DNA from: a virus
Direction: 5' to 3' (one strand)
DNA length: 25,511 nucleotides
Virus record (IMG/VR): IMGVR_UViG_3300017750_000101
Span: 1-25,511 of that record
Numbering within the stretch: the stretch's first letter is position 1; every line of letters starts with the position of its first letter. Shown one piece after another: positions 6,703 through 17,700 of the stretch. A model generated the notes under the pieces. It ran no database searches, was not told where the DNA came from, and saw only the letters and a program-made list of their open reading frames with translations. Position numbers and translations under genes: made by a program.

Positions 6703-9308
6703 TGGCAAAACTTACAAGAAAAATATCCACACATATACCTAGACAGGTACCAGAGTTTGTTCTATCTGAACATCCTCAATTTGTAGAATTTTTAAGAGAG
6801 TATTTTGTATTCTTAGAAAGTGCTGAAATGGGTTTAGAAACTATTCAATTGACTGATGGTATAACTCAAGAAACAGAAACAGGTTTAGAATTCAATATAT
6901 TATTAGATGGTACTTCTATACAAAATTCTAGAACAGTTAGTAATAGTGGTGATAAGATATTACTTGAAAGTTCTACTTATGGTAAGTTTACAAATGGTGA
7001 GATAATTACAGGTTCTACATCAAATGCAACTACAACTATAATTGCTGATGATTTAGGAAAAGACAGAGTATTCGTAATATTTGATGATAAATTTCAAATA
7101 GGAGAAACAATAACTGGTGCAACATCTGGTGCCCAGGCAGTAATAAAAAGTTATAAACCAAACCCAGTTCAAAATATTCAAGAGTTATTGAGTTTTAGGG
7201 ATCCAGATAAAGTTATTGACCAATATCTAACAAAGTTTAGAGATGAATTTTTAGCAACCATTCCCGAAGCACTTGCATCAGGTATTAATAAAAGAAATGT
7301 AATTAAAAGAATTAGAGATTTATATGAAACAAAAGGTACAAGTGTAGGACACGAATTATTCTTTAGAATTTTATTTAATGAACAATCAGAAACAATTTAT
7401 CCTAGAGATAATATGTTGCGTGTATCTGATGGTAAATGGAATACAAGTTTAATAATGCGTTGCATTGCTACTGATGGTAACACCTCCGATTTAGTAGGAA
7501 GAACAATAACACAACCAAATGTTTCTTCAGATGCTACAATAAATCAGGCAACTGCTGTTGTAGAAAATGCATTTAAATTTCAAATAGGTGCTAATGAAGT
7601 AACTGAATTTATTTTAGGGAAAGATTCTGTTACAGGAACATTTGTTGTAGGACAACCAGTTCAAGGAACAAAAAGTGATGAAGATACACTTGTAGTAAAG
7701 GCAACTATTACAGGCATACCATCTGTGATTACAAACACGAATGATGGTGCTTTATATAGAAGTGGTGATACAATTGCTGTGACAGATGCAGGTGGTCAAG
7801 GTGCTATTATTCAAATTGATGAAGTTGGGCATGGTTCTTTAGATGATATAGTAGTGGATGCAGGTGGTTCAGGTTATGCAATAGGTGATGCTATTGTATT
7901 TAACAATTCAGGAACAGGTGGGGGTTCTGCCTCAGCAGAAGTTTCTGTAGTTAATGGTGGAATTTCTTTAGAGTCTGCAATTTCAAGTCAACCCGACCAT
8001 AGAATTACAGATGACCATATCGTATTAGAAGATGCTACACAACAAGGTGATTCATACACAGGTAATAAAATAGTACAAGAATCAGGAACAGGAAGTGGTG
8101 ATATTACAGATGTAAGAATAAAAAATACAGGTGATGGATATAATACATTACCAGTTTTAACAATTACATCATCAAGTGGTTCAGATGCAACACTTAGAAG
8201 TTTTGGTTCTGAAATAGGAAGAGTTCTTTCAGAAAAAATAACAGATTTCGGTGCGTCTTATGATACATCTCCTACACCACCCACTTTAGGGTTTACACAA
8301 AATCTTTTACTAAGAGGAATAACAGGTTCTTTTGCTGTTGATGAGACCATTACAGGTTCAGACTCATCATCTACAACAGTAACTGGTACTGTAGAATCTA
8401 TAGATACAACTTTAAATATATTAAGAATTAAAAATGCAACTGGCACATACGACACAGATATAAGTGTTACAGGAGGCACATCAGGTGCATTTGGTATTGT
8501 AACTAAAAATGATAGAACAACTGCGACAGTTCTCGTTGGTGCAACTGCAAACACTTCTGGTAGTTATGTAAATCAAGATGGACATATTTCTGAAACAACA
8601 ATGAAAGTGCAAGACAGTTTATACTATCAAGATTTTTCATATGTTATAAAAGTTGGTCGTTCTATCACAGAGTGGAGAGATAGTTTTCAAAAAACTATAC
8701 ACACAGCAGGTTTTTATTATCAAGGTGAGGTGAACACTTCACAGAGATTAAATCTTCAAATTAAAACTCCTGTTACAGGTATTCAGTCTGGTGCAGAAAT
8801 CACACCTATCTTTAGATTGATAGACTTTATTTATACTGGTATGATAGGAAGAAGATTGGGAACTACAGATGACGGCACAAGTTTAAGAAGTAATGCACAC
8901 CAAGAAATAGAAACTGCTGATAGAGGAACAACTTTAACACCAACAACACGAGATGTAACATTGAAGAGAGATTTGAAGTATATTCTTCGAATGAAAGAAA
9001 AGACAACTATTCGTTCAAATACAACTGTGTATGGTAGACCAGTTTCAGGAACACTTAAAACTTTAAATAAATTATTATTAGGACTTCATACTGCAAACAG
9101 AATACAACTAAAAGATATTGCAGGACTTAGATTAACAGGTTTACAAAATCAAAGTATTGATGGTGAACTAGTGCAGATGGATGATTTTACACAAAATGCA
9201 AAGACAAACTTTACAATACCTGCAGAGGTATGGCAACAAAGTGGAAATAGTTTTGATGAAACAGGAACCACTTTTGACCAAAATGATATCAAATTCGATA
9301 AGGGTTAG
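6702..9308 (+). CDS. 7: Baseplate wedge initiator, gp7-like
   Basis: An 868-residue protein of the T4-like marine phage wedge-initiator type, smaller than T4 gp7 (1,032). The N-terminal part (HIPRQVPEFVLSEHPQFVEF, about residues 11-30) and the segment about 160-235 (DPDKVIDQYLTKFRDEFL, RDLYETKGTSVGHELFFRIL, YPRDNMLRVSDGKW) are the recognisable family core. Between and after them are Thr/Gly-rich beta repeats with a recurrent GExITGxTSxA pattern (about residues 95-150 and 540-605), and Gly-rich segments such as DAGGSGYAIGDAIVF. The C-terminus returns to charged sequence. It follows gp6 with a one-base overlap. Assignment as gp7 rests on position and on resemblance to cyanophage proteins. Confidence 0.85.
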   Translation: MAKLTRKISTHIPRQVPEFVLSEHPQFVEFLREYFVFLESAEMGLETIQLTDGITQETETGLEFNILLDGTSIQNSRTVSNSGDKILLESSTYGKFTNGEIITGSTSNATTTIIADDLGKDRVFVIFDDKFQIGETITGATSGAQAVIKSYKPNPVQNIQELLSFRDPDKVIDQYLTKFRDEFLATIPEALASGINKRNVIKRIRDLYETKGTSVGHELFFRILFNEQSETIYPRDNMLRVSDGKWNTSLIMRCIATDGNTSDLVGRTITQPNVSSDATINQATAVVENAFKFQIGANEVTEFILGKDSVTGTFVVGQPVQGTKSDEDTLVVKATITGIPSVITNTNDGALYRSGDTIAVTDAGGQGAIIQIDEVGHGSLDDIVVDAGGSGYAIGDAIVFNNSGTGGGSASAEVSVVNGGISLESAISSQPDHRITDDHIVLEDATQQGDSYTGNKIVQESGTGSGDITDVRIKNTGDGYNTLPVLTITSSSGSDATLRSFGSEIGRVLSEKITDFGASYDTSPTPPTLGFTQNLLLRGITGSFAVDETITGSDSSSTTVTGTVESIDTTLNILRIKNATGTYDTDISVTGGTSGAFGIVTKNDRTTATVLVGATANTSGSYVNQDGHISETTMKVQDSLYYQDFSYVIKVGRSITEWRDSFQKTIHTAGFYYQGEVNTSQRLNLQIKTPVTGIQSGAEITPIFRLIDFIYTGMIGRRLGTTDDGTSLRSNAHQEIETADRGTTLTPTTRDVTLKRDLKYILRMKEKTTIRSNTTVYGRPVSGTLKTLNKLLLGLHTANRIQLKDIAGLRLTGLQNQSIDGELVQMDDFTQNAKTNFTIPAEVWQQSGNSFDETGTTFDQNDIKFDKG

Positions 9309-9311
9309 TCT

Positions 9312-9319
9312 TATAAATA
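9312..9319 (+). promoter_or_regulatory. T4-type late promoter box
   Basis: An exact TATAAATA 21 bases before the ATG at 9341, in a 32-base intergenic gap. Predicted transcription start is near 9325, leaving a short leader with the GAGGGAAA ribosome site, a textbook late-gene arrangement. Confidence 0.8.
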
Positions 9320-9340
9320 AGTAGATAGAGGGAAATTTAA

Positions 9341-10243
9341 ATGGCAAAACAGACACTCGGTATAGGTTCTACTGCAAATGATGGAACAGGTACAGTTCTC
9401 AGAGATGGTGGCGACTTAATCAATGATAACTTCAATGAGATTTATAGTAAACTAGGAAACGGTAGTGCGTTATACTCTTTGACATTTCCCAATGCTACTG
9501 ATACGGTAGTAGGCAGAGCAACCACAGACACACTTACAAATAAAACACTTGCGATAGGTTCAAACTCAATTACAGGCACAATGTTAACAGTTACTGGTGA
9601 TGATTCAACTGCTGTTGCGTTAACAGTAGGTAGTGATATAAAATTTGAAGGTGGTGATGGTATCACATCATCTGTTGATATTGCAACTAGAACAGTAAAA
9701 TTTGAAACTGATGGAACTATTGTTACAGAAAACTCTACTGATACTATAACAAATAAAACAATCGCTGCTGGTAGTAATACTATAACAGGATTAACAAATT
9801 CTAACTTATCAGGTTCAGCAAGTATAACAAATGCTAATTTAGCAAATTCATCTATAACATTTGGTGACGAATCATCTAGTACGAGAGATATAGCATTAGG
9901 TGGTACTTTTGATATCGTTGGTGCAAGTGGTATTACAACTGCAATAACTAACAATAGAATTGATATATCAATCAACAGCGATGTAGTAACATTAACAGGT
10001 TCACAAGGATTATCCAATAAAACAATAGGTATAAGTCAGTTAACAACTAACACAAGAACAGCAACAGGTGATGGTTCAACTACAGCATTTTCTTGTTCAA
10101 ATGGGCAAACTGTGCATAACACACTAGTATTCGAAAATGGTGTGTGTCAACAACCTACAGCAGATTACACAATATCAGGAACAACATTAACATTTGGCAC
10201 AGCACCTGCAAGTGGTGTCAAGATTGTTATAAGAGAGTTATAA
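9341..10243 (+). CDS. Fibre-like structural protein inserted between gp7 and gp8
   Basis: A 300-residue Thr/Ser/Asn/Gly-rich protein with the composition of phage tail fibres. The start (KQTLGIGSTANDGTGTVLRD, then GGDLINDNFNEIYSKLG) resembles a baseplate-attachment segment common in marine T4-like fibre proteins. The middle has short repeats around TNKT (TLTNKTLAIGSNSITG, TITNKTIAAGSNTITG, LSNKTIG). The last 63 residues (from about 238) form the module shared with two other genes in this window. It has its own late promoter and GAGGGAAA ribosome site. In T4 the gp7 and gp8 genes are adjacent, so this gene is an insertion in the usual order. It is probably an adhesin or adaptor; target unknown. 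Confidence 0.75.
   Translation: MAKQTLGIGSTANDGTGTVLRDGGDLINDNFNEIYSKLGNGSALYSLTFPNATDTVVGRATTDTLTNKTLAIGSNSITGTMLTVTGDDSTAVALTVGSDIKFEGGDGITSSVDIATRTVKFETDGTIVTENSTDTITNKTIAAGSNTITGLTNSNLSGSASITNANLANSSITFGDESSSTRDIALGGTFDIVGASGITTAITNNRIDISINSDVVTLTGSQGLSNKTIGISQLTTNTRTATGDGSTTAFSCSNGQTVHNTLVFENGVCQQPTADYTISGTTLTFGTAPASGVKIVIREL
10052..10243 (+). repeat. Shared fibre module, copy 1
   Basis: C-terminal module of about 63 residues in the 300-residue fibre-like protein. Landmarks are TGDGSTTAF, a VFENGVCQQPTADYT segment, SGTTLTFGTAP and a final VIREL. Related copies are at 17461-17652 and 18707-18901, with similarity visible at the DNA level (ggtgatggttcaac). Confidence 0.8.
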
Positions 10244-10249
10244 AAAGTA

Positions 10250-10257
10250 TATAAATA
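10250..10257 (+). promoter_or_regulatory. T4-type late promoter box before gp8
   Basis: An exact TATAAATA 17 bases before the gp8 ATG at 10275, followed by CGAGGAATAA carrying the ribosome site. It lies in the 31-base gap after the fibre-like gene. Confidence 0.8.
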
Positions 10258-10274
10258 GTATCGAGGAATAAAAA

Positions 10275-11744
10275 ATGCCAGCAATTATTACAAACAAATT
10301 TAGAATAAACAATGCAGAACAGTTTCTGGAGAGTTTTACTGAGTCTAGTCCAAATATCTACTATTTAGGAATAGGTAAACCTCAGGCACACGCTACTCAG
10401 ACAAGAGGTGATTTAAGAACAGAAAATCAAGGAACTGATACTGCCCCATTAACACCTGAGGATAGTATCGCAAATGAGTTCTTTACTTTTGATGATGCTC
10501 TTGCTGCTAAGAAAATTACTTCTTCAGATATCCAACAAGTTGTACCAAGAAGAGATTGGACAACAGGTACAGTTTATGATTACTATAGACACGACTATGG
10601 TGCAAGGGTAACAGGAACTACAACTACACAATCAGCAAATAGTGGTGCAACTGCTTTACTTGATTCAACTTTTTATGTAGTGTCTAGTGCATATAATGTT
10701 TATAAAGTTTTAGACAACAATGGTGATGCTGCCTCGACAGTAGAACCAACTGGCACTTCAACATCTATTTTAACAACTGGTGATGGATACAAATGGAAAT
10801 ATATGTATACATTATCTGCTGCTCAACAATCAAATTTCTTATCAACAGATTTTATGGGTGTTGCAACAAACTCAACTGTATCATCTGCTGCTGTTGATGG
10901 TGCAATCAACATAGTTAAAATTAAAAGTGCAGGTTCTGGTGGTACAAATGGTTCACATACAGGTGTTGCAATAAGAGGAGATGGTTCTTCAGGAGAAGTA
11001 ACTGTTACTATATCGTCTGGTGCGATATCTGCTATAACTGTAACAAATGTGGGTTCTGGATATACTTTTGGTTATATAAGACTTGCCGATATTAATAGTG
11101 CTGGTGGTGGTTCACTAAGTGGTGCAGAGTTAGATTGCATCATTGAACCAAAAGGTGGACACGGTAAAAATGCTTTAGAAGAATTAGGTGCTTTCTTTGT
11201 TATGTTAAATACAACATTTACTGGTTCAGAAGCATCAAATAGTGGCGATTTTACAGTTGCAAATGATTTTAGAAAAATATTCTTATTAAGAGATCCACAA
11301 TCTGGTGGTAGTGCTGCCTCAGCAAACACATTAAGGGCAACAAAAGCAATAAGATTTGCTTCTTCACCAACACCTGGAACATTTACAGCAGACGAAGAGA
11401 TTAATCAAGCATCAACAGGTGCCGTAGGTAAAGTTGTAGAGTGGGATAGTTCAAACAGAATTTTATATTATATACAAACTAGATTTAATGATGAAGGTGT
11501 TGATACAAATGGTAATCTAACTGCGTTTAGTGGTACAAATGTTGTTACTGGACAAAGTTCTTCTGCGACAGGAACACCTGATGCTGATTCAGACAGTACA
11601 GTAAACAATGTTTCATTTACAAATGGATACTCAACAGCAGAGTTAGACGCCGACTCAGGAGATATCATATATCTAGAAAATAGAACACCAATAACAAGAG
11701 CGAGTGACCAGACAGAAAATGTTAAATTAATCGTTGAATTTTAA
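10275..11744 (+). CDS. 8: Baseplate wedge protein gp8
   Basis: A 489-residue gp8-type wedge protein. The N-terminal part is the recognisable portion: TNKFRINNAEQFLESF (6-21), YYLGIGKPQ (29-37), then VVPRRDWTTGTVYDYYRHDY (about 88-107), as in marine T4-like gp8 proteins, followed by the DGYKWKYMYTL segment (about 173-183). It is longer than T4 gp8 (334) because of Gly/Ser-rich insertions in the middle and a repeat-like segment EEINQASTGAVGKVVEWD (about 375-392). The end is LDADSGDIIYLENRTPITRA plus a short charged tail. It has its own late promoter. The DUF4815 gene follows after 10 bases. Confidence 0.88.
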   Translation: MPAIITNKFRINNAEQFLESFTESSPNIYYLGIGKPQAHATQTRGDLRTENQGTDTAPLTPEDSIANEFFTFDDALAAKKITSSDIQQVVPRRDWTTGTVYDYYRHDYGARVTGTTTTQSANSGATALLDSTFYVVSSAYNVYKVLDNNGDAASTVEPTGTSTSILTTGDGYKWKYMYTLSAAQQSNFLSTDFMGVATNSTVSSAAVDGAINIVKIKSAGSGGTNGSHTGVAIRGDGSSGEVTVTISSGAISAITVTNVGSGYTFGYIRLADINSAGGGSLSGAELDCIIEPKGGHGKNALEELGAFFVMLNTTFTGSEASNSGDFTVANDFRKIFLLRDPQSGGSAASANTLRATKAIRFASSPTPGTFTADEEINQASTGAVGKVVEWDSSNRILYYIQTRFNDEGVDTNGNLTAFSGTNVVTGQSSSATGTPDADSDSTVNNVSFTNGYSTAELDADSGDIIYLENRTPITRASDQTENVKLIVEF

Positions 11745-11754
11745 AGGATAAAGA

Positions 11755-14700
11755 ATGCCAGCATCGACCGATTTTAATGTATCACCATATTATGATGATT
11801 TTTCAGAAAGTAAAAACTTTCATAGAATTTTGTTTAGACCAGCGTTTGCTGTTCAGGCAAGAGAACTAACTCAATCACAATCAATATTACAAAATCAAAT
11901 TGAGAAATTTGGAAACCATGTATTTCAACAAGGTGCAATGGTATTACCAGGACAAGTTTCTATTGATACTGATTTTCACGCAGTAAAATTAACATCTAAA
12001 TCTGCCTCTAGTTTAAGTACATATTTGAATTCAAATGTAACTGGAGGAACATCAGGTGTTGTAGGATTTGTAACTAAAGTTGATGTTACTGATGGCACAG
12101 ACCCAGACACACTTTATATTAGATATACAAAATCTGGTACTGATAATGTAAAGACAGTATTTGATGATGGTGAAACTATAACTTCAGATGCTAGTGGTGC
12201 ACCAACTGCTGTGGTTGCAACAACACATATAGGTTCAGCAGCACAAGTTCAAGCAGGAACATATTATGTAGATGGTTTTTTTGTTAGAAATACTACTGAA
12301 ACAATCGTATTAGATAAGTACACAAACACAGCAAGTTATAGAATAGGTTTTACAATTGCAGAAAGTTTTGTAACTGCTAGTGACGACAGTTCATTAAATG
12401 ATAATGCAACTGGTTCATCAAATGAATCAGCGCCTGGTGCCCATAGATTTAAAATAGAATTAACACTTGCAAAGAAAACATTATCAGATACAGATGATGG
12501 TAGTTTTATCGAGATTGCAAGGGTTGTAAATGGTAGAACAAAAAAGTTAGTTAGAAGTACAGAGTATGCTGTATTAGAAGATAACTTAGCAAGAAGAACA
12601 TTTGACGAGTCTGGTCACTATACATTAGAACCATTAAAGTTAGAAGTAAGAGAACATTTATCTAGTGGTAATAATAGAGGTATTTACACATCAGGCAATG
12701 GTGGTGATTCTACAAAGTTAACAATAGGTGTTGACCCATTTAAGGCATATGTACAAGGATATGAAATAGATAGTATCGGCACTACATTTGTTGATGTGGA
12801 AAAGGCAAGAGATTTTGATTCAGAAAATAATCACAAAACAAGATACAATCTTAAAAACTTTGTTAATGTAAATAATGTTTTTGGTCAACCAGATATTACA
12901 TTTGTATCTGGTGATGTAGAGGCATTTAAAGCAGTAAGTTTATTTGATACAAAAACTGCTGTAAGAGGCACAGCACTAACATCTATAGGAACAAATGTTC
13001 CTCAAATAGGTAGAGCAAAATCTAGAGGTTTTGAATATGTTGCTGGTTCTGAAACTAACGATATATTTACAAGCAATTCAACCACAATCTTTAGACATTA
13101 TCTATTTGATATAGAGATGTTTACAAGACTTAGTATACCAACATCAGTATCATTTACAACTGGTGAAAAAGTAACTGGTGCATCAAACGCTGGTACTGGT
13201 ATTGTTACTTCTGTAACTGCTACAAAGAGTACAGCAGTTACTTCGATTACTGCATCAGGTACAGATATTGAAGGTGCATTTTCAGCAGCAGTTGTAACAC
13301 TTGCAAATCACGGTTATGTAGATGGTCAACAAATTACATTATCTGGTGGTAACTATCAAGTAGATAGTTCTGCTGTTTCTACTGATACAATATACACAGT
13401 AAAAAATACAACAACAAACACTTTCGAATTATATAACGCCGCTGGTACAGATGCTGTTAATGTGACTGCATTTACATCTGGTCCTACATCAACTGCAACA
13501 ACCATAATGCTTACAAATGTACAAGGGTTCTTTGAAGCAGGAGAAGTAATAAATGGTGCATCATCAAATGTAACTGGAACAATTCAATCAGACAGATATG
13601 GATTTAAGGCAGTTAAAACTTCTGAGGTAAGTGAAGTCAAACAACTATCAATGGCAGGTTCACCTGCTTATACTGCTGACGCTGATTTAACTTCTACATA
13701 TGGAGAGAATACAGAGTTATCTGGAAATATAACAGTTGCAAACAGTTCTGCTACAATTACAGGTTCTGGTACAAACTTTACAACTGAATTAAGAATAGAT
13801 GACCAAATCACATTTGTTAATAATGCTGGCGATACGGTAACAGGTTTAATTAAATTTATAGATTCTAATACATCTCTTACATTACAAAGTGCTGTAGGTA
13901 GTTCAGATGTATCTACTGCTAAAATTATTACTAGACAAAGAGGTAAATTACAAAATCCTGAAAACAATAGAAATATATTTAAATTACCATACACAACAAT
14001 TAAAACATTAAAAACAACTGACAATGGTTTAGTCACAGATACAAACTTTAATGTAAGAAGAAACTTTACAGGCACTTTATCATCTAATGGTGATTTATCA
14101 ATCACAACAGGAACAAACGAAACTTTTGCCTCATTAAACAATGATGATTTCTCAGTCACAATAATGTCAACTGGTTCTGGAGGAACTGGTGCTGTTGGAG
14201 ATGTTTTAAATCTATCAGGTAATAACCATGAGGGTGACGCAATATTTACTCTTTCAGGTTCACCAACGGGTAGAACACTAACACTTGATTTTGGTGCAAA
14301 CTTTAATGGTCACAAAGTAAAAATACTTGCGACTGTTTCTAGAAGTGTTGCACAAAATAAAGCAAAAACATTAAATTCAAATGAAACACTTGCTGTTTCC
14401 ACTCAGGCAACAATAGAGAGTGGTATCATTGGATTAGGAAAAGCAGATATCTATAATTTAGATTCAATTTATATGGCACCTGATTTCGATACTGCTGCCA
14501 CTTCAAGTCATACAGACATTACAGATAGATTTGAATTAGATAATGGTCAAAGAGATAACTACTATGATATTGGTAGAATTAAATTAAAACCTGGTAAGTT
14601 AATACCATCAGGTAGATTGTTAATACAATTTGATTATTTCTCACACGGTTCTGGTGATTACTTTGATGTAGACAGTTATGCTGGTGTTATTGATTACGAA

Positions 14701-17700
14701 GATATACCATCATACACATCTCCAATTGATGGTGAAATATTAGAGTTAAGAGATTGTTTAGATTTTAGACCAAGAGTAGATGATGCAAGTACAATTAATT
14801 CTGGTAATGTTGATAGAACATATGACGGTACTGGTGCTTCTGACGCTGATGTTGTAGAGTTTAATTCTGACATTACTACAGACTTTGAGTATTATTTACC
14901 TAGAATAGATAAACTATTCTTAACAAGACAAGGTGATTTTAAAATTTCAAAAGGTGCTTCTGCATTAATACCTGAACCACCTTCAAATCTAGATGGTCAT
15001 TTATATCTTGCAAGAATAGATTTACCTTCATATACACTCAGAACACAAGATGTAAATCTGACTCAAGAAGATACGAAAAGATTTACAATGAGAGATATTG
15101 GTGAAATTGAAAGAAGAGTTCAGAATGTTGAATACTATACTCAATTATCATTATTAGAAGCAGACTCTAAATCATTACAAGTACAAGACGCTGATGGTTT
15201 TGACAGATTTAAAAATGGTTTTGTTGTAGACAATTTCTCTGGTCACAATGTTGGCGATGTTTCAAATAAAGATTACAAATTTGCTGTAGATAGGGCAAAC
15301 GGAGAGGGTAGAGGATTATATTTCTCTGATGCTGTTGAATTAGAAGAAGTAGATGATGATGGTACTGCGATAGTAGAAGCAGATAGAACTGCTGCTGGGT
15401 ATCAAAAAACTGGTGACTTAATTACATTACCATATACAGAGGAAACTTTAGTAGAAGTTCCTTATGCAACTGCTACAGAAAATTTAAATCCGTATGCTGT
15501 ATTCAATTGGATTGGTCAAATAGAATTAGACCCACCTATTGATGAATGGAAAGATATAGTAAGAATACCAGATTTAACAGTTAATGTTAGAGGTTCTTTT
15601 GATAACTTTGCATTTAATAGAGGTATAACAAATCCTAATATTTCAGATATACCCTTGGGTACAGAATGGAATGAATGGCAGACTGCGTGGACTGGACAAA
15701 CAAGAACTTTCAACTCTGGTTGGAATACTATAAGTCAAACGACAATAGGACAAACAAGAACAGGTATTCGTACAAACGCTGTTGCATTAACAGTAACACA
15801 AAATCTAGGTGATAGAGTTGTTGGTGTTAACTTTATACCATTTATTAGAAGTAGAGATGTTGGATTTACTGCAAGAGGTATGAGACCAAACACTAGAGTT
15901 TATGCTTTCTTCGATAATGTAGATGTTAATGGAAATGTAACACCTACTGGAGGTTCATTAGGAGGTAGTATCGTTACAGATGCAAATGGTCTTGCAACAG
16001 GTACTTTTGCAATACCAGACCCAAATGTAGATTCTAATCCTAGATGGAGAACAGGTAAGAGAGTTTTCAGACTAACTGCATCATCTACTAATTCAACCGA
16101 TAAAACTGATGCTGCTACATCTGCTGAAGCAGATTATGTGGCAAAAGGTTTGCAAGAAACAGTTAGAAGTGTGTTCACATCAACAAGAGAATTACAAACA
16201 ATAAGAACAAATGTAACAAGTAATAGAACGACAGTAAGACAATCTGTTTCTGCACGACCAAGACCTCAACCGATACAATTCGGCGGAGGAGGAGGAGGAG
16301 GAGGCGGCGGTGGTGACCCACTTGCTCAGTCATTTATGGTAGATGAGGATAATGGAGTGTTCGTATCAAGTGTTGAAGTTTTCTTTGCAACTAAGTCTTC
16401 AACAATACCTGTAAGAGCAGAAATTAGAAATATGATTAATGGTTATCCAGGTCAAGAAGTTTTACCGTTCTCAGTTAAATATTTAAATCCTTCAGAGGTG
16501 AATATAAGCACAGACGGAACTGCTGGAACAACTTTTACATTTCCTTCACCAGTTTATTTACACGAAGATACAGAGTATTGCGTTATTTTATATTCAGACT
16601 CATTTGATTATACAGCATACATTTGTAAATTAGGTGAAAAGACTTTAGATAGTTCAAGAATAGTTTCAAAAATACCTGATTTAGGCATTTTATTTAAATC
16701 AAGTAACTATAGAACTTGGACACCATTTCAAATGGAAGATATGAAGTTTAAACTGAACAGATGTAAGTTTACAACAGGAACAAACGGTGTTGTGACTCTT
16801 GCAAATAAAGATTTAACAACAAAAACACTTGCAACTAATCCATTAACAACATTTAATGGCACTGGTCTTATTAGAGTTAAACATCCTAATCACGGTATGT
16901 TATCTACATCAGATAATGTAACAATCGCAAATGTTGCTTCTGGCACATACAATAATATTTCTAATAGTGATATAAATGGTACATATACAAGTATATCTAA
17001 TATGACTTTTGATAGTTATGATATTACAACTGGTGGTACTGCAAATGCTACAAGTGAAGTAGGTGGCACAAGTGTTACTGCTACACAAAATAGATTGTAT
17101 GATGTATTACAATTACAAATTGGTCATATTGTACACCCAGATACAACACTTTCAACATCTATTAGAACTACAACTGGTAAATCATTACACGGTTCTGAAA
17201 CACCATTTAGTCTAGCATCTTCTGATAACGCAAAGACAGTAGTTTTAAGTAAAAATATTTATTTTACAGAACCTAAACTAGTGGCATCTGCAATCAATCA
17301 AACAAATGAAATGTCTGCAACCACAAACTTTAAAACATTACTTACAAACATAACAATGAATAGTACATCAGACAATATGTCTCCTGTAATTGATGTTAAG
17401 AGATTAACTGCATTTACAATTCAAAACAGAGTAAGTAATCCAAGTGTGAGTTCAACTAGTACATTTACAGGCGATGGTTCAACAACTGCATTTACTTTAG
17501 GTGCAACACCATCAAGTGCTCATATTATGCAAGTTAAGAAGAATGGCAACTTATTAGAACCAATTGACGATTATACAGTATCAAGTACAACATTAACTCT
17601 TGCAACTGCACCAGCATCAAATGATAAAGTTGTTGCAAAGATTACTAACACAGTAAACTTTAGAGAAGATACAGACAATGAGGGTGGTTCTGCATCATCA

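Noticed and set aside
9442-10017. Minus-strand frame of 191 residues
   Set aside because: Val/Pro/Ser-rich shadow of a Thr/Asn-rich fibre gene; the same kind of antisense frame appears opposite many structural genes here.
13668-14159. Minus-strand frame of 163 residues
   Set aside because: Antisense shadow within the continuous DUF4815 gene; no ribosome site or recognisable protein.
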